From Aquabacterium sp. OR-4 (lineage in GTDB: Bacteria > Pseudomonadota > Gammaproteobacteria > Burkholderiales > Burkholderiaceae_C), in NCBI RefSeq assembly GCF_025290835.2, contig NZ_JAOCQD020000001.1, positions 372,001 to 436,000 on the forward strand: DNA of 64,000 nt, read 5' to 3'. Each line of letters opens with the position of its first letter. The first letter of the stretch is position 1. The translations under genes and the position numbers were made by a program. Below are positions 61,447 to 64,000 of this stretch, in pieces. The notes under the pieces are model-generated. The model made no database searches, was not told the DNA's origin, and saw nothing but the letters and a program-made list of their open reading frames with translations.

Positions 61447-62490
61447 TCAGTGGTCGGCCACGGCCACCCGGTCACGGCCGGCGGCCTTGGCGGTGTACAG
61501 CGCGCGGTCGGCGCGGTCGACCAGCGCCTCGGCCACATCGCCCGGCCGCCACAGGGCCGCGCCCTGCGACAGGCTGATGCGCTCGATCGGCTGATCGCTG
61601 CCCTTGCGCTTGATGCGGCTGGCCGCCACCGTGACGCGCAGCTTCTCGGCCAGTGCCAGCGCCTCGGCCAGCGTGGTGGCCGGCAGCAGCACGGCAAATT
61701 CTTCTCCGCCCACGCGGGCGGCCATGGCCGGCTCGCTCACCAGGGTTTGCAGCAGCTGGGCCACGGCGCGCAGCACCTGGTCACCGAACGGGTGGCCGTA
61801 GCTGTCATTGATGCGCTTGAAGTGGTCGAGGTCCAGGATCAGCAGGCAGGGCGTGCGCGTGGCGCTGGCGGCTGCCAGGCACTCGGCCAGGCGCGCGTCG
61901 AAGGCGCGGCGGTTGGGCAGGCCGGTGAGTGCGTCCACCTGGGATTCAGCGCGCGCGCGCTGGACCTCGCCGCGCAGCTGGTCGATCTCGCGCTGGCTGT
62001 CGGACAGCCGCTGCTGCATCTGTGCCATGTCGAGCTGCATCTGCCGGGTGTGGGTGCGCAGCTCGTCCAGCAGGGCGGGCGGGCCTGCGGCCTCGGCCGG
62101 CGCGCCGTCGGGGTGGGTGTTGCCGGCCAGCTCGGCGGCCATGCGTTCGAGGGCATGGCCGTAACGCGAGGTCTGGTCCTTGGCCAGTGCGGCCTGCGCC
62201 GACATGCCGCCGATCAGCTGCTGCAGCCCGTCGCTGACCCGCTGCGCCGCCTGCGGGTCGAGGTCGGCCAGGTGCCGGCGGTACAGCTGCGCGGTGGTGG
62301 CTTCATCCAGCGCACCGCGCTGTGCCAGGTGGTGGTCAACCTCCACCCGCAGCGCCGAGGCGCTGTCGGCCACGTAGGCATACCAGACTGCATAGCTCAT
62401 CGGATGCAGCGCCGCCGACTGGCGCGACATCAGTGGCAGGGCCTGTCGCAGCAGCTCGGTGCTGCGCTCGGGGGTGTGTGGGTACTGCAT
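61447..62490 (-). CDS. soluble diguanylate cyclase (GGEEF)
   Basis: A 347-residue predicted cyclic di-GMP synthase without membrane helices. The N-terminal 160 residues are helical (PERSTELLRQALPLMSRQ, AVWYAYVADSASALRVEV), a type of sensor or oligomerisation module frequent in Burkholderiales cyclases. A coiled coil follows (about 165-200, RQMQLDMAQMQQRLSDSQRE). The GGDEF domain starts VDALTGLPNRRAFDARL and has DLDHFKRINDSYGHPFGD and the intact active-site loop RVGGEEFAVLLP. No RxxD I-site is evident. I chose ATG 62490; upstream codons to 62598 look non-coding. It is divergent from the amidohydrolase gene. Confidence 0.93.
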   Translation of the reverse strand: MQYPHTPERSTELLRQALPLMSRQSAALHPMSYAVWYAYVADSASALRVEVDHHLAQRGALDEATTAQLYRRHLADLDPQAAQRVSDGLQQLIGGMSAQAALAKDQTSRYGHALERMAAELAGNTHPDGAPAEAAGPPALLDELRTHTRQMQLDMAQMQQRLSDSQREIDQLRGEVQRARAESQVDALTGLPNRRAFDARLAECLAAASATRTPCLLILDLDHFKRINDSYGHPFGDQVLRAVAQLLQTLVSEPAMAARVGGEEFAVLLPATTLAEALALAEKLRVTVAASRIKRKGSDQPIERISLSQGAALWRPGDVAEALVDRADRALYTAKAAGRDRVAVADH

Positions 62491-62653
62491 GACAGCTCGA
62501 AAGTACAACAAGGCGCCCGGCCCCTGCGCGGCCCCGCACCGGCGGTGGCGCGGGCCATGGAAGCGGCCGTTGACGTATCTTCGGCAGCGCCGGCGCAAGG
62601 CTGAACGGTGCCCGTGCCCGTGCAGGGCGCCAGCGTGACAAGTGGAGCAAACG

Positions 62654-63637
62654 ATGCCAGACCCTTCGTCCGCCGCGCCGTCGGGCGCCCGCCAGCCTGC
62701 GCCAGATCAAGCCGTGCCGCGCCGAGATCGTGTTGCGGGCCGTCTCGCATGGGCCGCCCAGGCTGCACTGGTGCTGGCCCTGCTGCCCCTGCCCGGGCCG
62801 GCCCTGGCCACCGGCCCGGCCTATGCCGGCCCGCTGTTCGATGCCCACCTGCACTACAACGACGAGGCCTGCGCGCTGGGCGCCGACTGCCCCTATCCAC
62901 TGACCGAGGTGCTGGCCATGATGCAGCGCGCCGGCGTGCGTGCGGTGGTGGCCAACAGCCGGCCGAACGACGGCACCAAGACCCTGGCCGCCGCCACCGC
63001 GGCCACGCGTGCGGCCGGCGTCGCGGTGGTGCCCTTCGTGCGCCTGTACCGCAACCGCGCCGACTACACCGGCTGGTTTGCCGACGACAGCATTGCCGCG
63101 ATGGTGCAGCACGAGCTGGCGGCGGGCACACCGGCCGGGCCCTATCGCGGCCTGGGCGAGTTCCACCTCTACGACAGCCGCAATGCCGATGGCCCGATCG
63201 CGCGGCGCCTGATGCAGCTGGCCCAGGCGCGCGACCTGGTGGTGCTGGCGCACGTGGACGACGAGGCCATCGAGCGCCTGATGGCCCATGCGCCGCGGGC
63301 CCGGCTGGTGTGGGCGCACACGGGCATCGGCGGCGTGCCGGTCGAGCGGGTGCGTGCGCTGCTGCAGCGCCACCCCACGCTGATGGGCGAGCTGTCCTAC
63401 CGGCCCGGCCTGACGGCCCACGATGGCCGCCTGAGCGCCGAGTGGCAGGCCCTGCTGGCTGAACACAGCGAGCGTTTTCTGGTGGGCTCGGACACCTGGG
63501 TCAATCCGCGCTGGGGCGCCTACGAGACGCTGATGGCCGAGGCTCGGCGCTGGCTGGGAAGCCTGCCGCCCGAGGCCGCACGGCGCATCGGCTGGGGCAA
63601 TGGCGCGCGCCTGTTCGGCCTGCCCGATCCACCCTGA
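62654..63637 (+). CDS. exported amidohydrolase-2 family protein
   Basis: A 327-residue metal-dependent hydrolase of the amidohydrolase superfamily with a predicted signal peptide (hydrophobic about 34-52, ending GPALA). The TIM-barrel metal motif is FDAHLHYND (HxH). Later motifs are [19 protein letters not shown] and the C-terminal [13 protein letters not shown] with the metal Asp. An N-terminal leader of about 28 residues precedes the hydrophobic segment. I chose ATG 62654, which has GGAG 7 bases upstream; the in-frame GTG at 62642 is an alternative. Substrate unknown. Export of such an enzyme to the periplasm is less common than cytoplasmic location. Confidence 0.88.
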   Translation: MPDPSSAAPSGARQPAPDQAVPRRDRVAGRLAWAAQAALVLALLPLPGPALATGPAYAGPLFDAHLHYNDEACALGADCPYPLTEVLAMMQRAGVRAVVANSRPNDGTKTLAAATAATRAAGVAVVPFVRLYRNRADYTGWFADDSIAAMVQHELAAGTPAGPYRGLGEFHLYDSRNADGPIARRLMQLAQARDLVVLAHVDDEAIERLMAHAPRARLVWAHTGIGGVPVERVRALLQRHPTLMGELSYRPGLTAHDGRLSAEWQALLAEHSERFLVGSDTWVNPRWGAYETLMAEARRWLGSLPPEAARRIGWGNGARLFGLPDPP

Positions 63638-63660
63638 GCCGCAGGGCGGCTGAAATGAAA

Positions 63661-63682
63661 ACGGCCGGCAAAAGCCGGCCGT
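63661..63682 (-). terminator. rho-independent terminator of the SWIB gene
   Basis: A perfect 9-bp stem (ACGGCCGGC/GCCGGCCGT) with a 4-base loop is followed on the minus strand by a T-rich stretch. It lies about 50 bases past the SWIB gene stop and 24 bases after the convergent amidohydrolase stop. Confidence 0.7.
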
Positions 63683-63699
63683 GAACAGTGCGCTGACAG

Positions 63700-63722
63700 C
63701 GGGCCTCGCCATGCGAGGCCCG
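63700..63722. terminator. second hairpin after the SWIB gene
   Basis: A 10-bp inverted repeat (CGGGCCTCGC, loop CAT, GCGAGGCCCG) lies 9 bases after the SWIB stop. It lacks a T-tract and probably stabilises the 3' end in tandem with the terminator at 63661. Confidence 0.5.
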
Positions 63723-63731
63723 CCGCTGGCA

Positions 63732-64000
63732 TCACTTGAGGTGCGAGTTGATCAGCTTGGTCATCTCGAACATCGACACCTGGGCCTGCTTGAAGATCTC
63801 CTTCAGCTTGGCGTCGGCGTTGATCATGGTCTTCTTGACCTGATCCTGCAGCTTGTTCTTCTTGATGTATTCCCAGACCTTCTTGGTGACCTCGGTGCGC
63901 GGCAGCGGCTTGTCGCCGATGACGGCAGCCAGGGCCGCGCTGGGGGTCAGGGCCTTCATGAAGGCGGCGTTCGGCGTGCGCTTCTTGGCGGCGACCTTCT
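63732..64000 (-). CDS. SWIB/MDM2-domain protein (3' part)
   Basis: The C-terminal 89 residues or so of a small SWIB-domain protein, with the 5' end beyond the right edge of the window. The visible part begins with a basic stretch (KVAAKKRTPNAAF) and runs into the SWIB fold: LTPSAALAAVIGDKPLPRTE, VWEYIKKNKLQD, INADAKLKEIF and a final FEMTKLINSHLK. Bacterial stand-alone SWIB proteins with Lys/Ala-rich tails resemble histone-H1-like DNA-associated proteins; the exact role is not established. An internal ATG at 63959 is not the natural start, since the basic stretch continues upstream. Confidence 0.93.
   Translation of the reverse strand, partial: KVAAKKRTPNAAFMKALTPSAALAAVIGDKPLPRTEVTKKVWEYIKKNKLQDQVKKTMINADAKLKEIFKQAQVSMFEMTKLINSHLK

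Overview
The window is very GC-rich, densely coding chromosomal DNA, with G or C at almost every third codon position. Gene content points to a betaproteobacterium of the order Burkholderiales, near the Rubrivivax/Leptothrix/Ideonella/Methylibium group: DctSR-type kinase pair, Tim44-domain and NnrU proteins, PEP-CTERM-sorted exoproteins, thiL-pgpA-pncC, DUF4397 lipoprotein. The genus is inference. I saw no tRNA, rRNA, CRISPR array, insertion sequence or prophage. The window opens inside ksgA (rsmA) and closes inside a SWIB-domain gene; both are partial.

Layout. 1-5.0 kb: ksgA 3' end and a very large hybrid histidine kinase with a complete internal phosphorelay. 5.1-6.1 kb: a secreted barnase/RNase Sa-type ribonuclease followed by its barstar-type inhibitor (minus strand). 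6.5-15.3 kb: malic enzyme (maeB), a DctS/DctR-like two-component pair and a BvgS-like two-receptor hybrid kinase. 15.4-18.6 kb: thiL-pgpA-pncC with ATGA overlaps, then a GhrA-type 2-hydroxyacid dehydrogenase. 18.7-26.6 kb: recG (minus), a PBP1A-type penicillin-binding protein, a membrane diguanylate cyclase and queA. 26.7-31.8 kb: an unrecognised large lipoprotein translationally coupled to a predicted outer-membrane barrel, facing a DUF4397 lipoprotein. 32-35.4 kb: a chemotaxis receptor with a His-containing membrane sensor, a 60-residue membrane protein and a PEP-CTERM glycerophosphodiester phosphodiesterase.

35.5-43.1 kb: a probable metal-related cluster (ABC ATPase, FtsX-type permease, DUF3299 protein, PAP2 phosphatase, SRAP/YedK protein, DUF2946-like ORF, ZnuD-like TonB receptor). 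43.2-47.9 kb: small acidic protein, NnrU, TPR protein, Tim44-domain protein and a cyclase-family hydrolase. 47.9-49.8 kb: a frameshifted AlbA/Schlafen-type ATPase-regulator with visibly lower GC, probably acquired. 49.9-54.8 kb: ssb, recQ, an FNR-like regulator and a UGT-like glycosyltransferase. 54.9-61.4 kb: a PEP-CTERM protein, uvrA, then a coupled pair made of a degenerate ABC ATPase and a degenerate TolC-like exported protein carrying three short tandem repeats. 61.4-64 kb: a second diguanylate cyclase, an exported amidohydrolase and the SWIB protein.

Three themes stand out. DNA repair genes (recG, ssb, recQ, uvrA, SRAP) are numerous. Signalling is heavy (three hybrid or sensor kinases, two diguanylate cyclases, one chemoreceptor, one FNR-like regulator). 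Short tandem repeats recur in and beside genes (13, 9, 12, 27, 6 and 3 bp units). The least described items are the pseudo-ATPase/TolC-like pair (59402-61374), the lipoprotein/barrel pair (26728-30497) and the secreted RNase/barstar pair (5100-6126).
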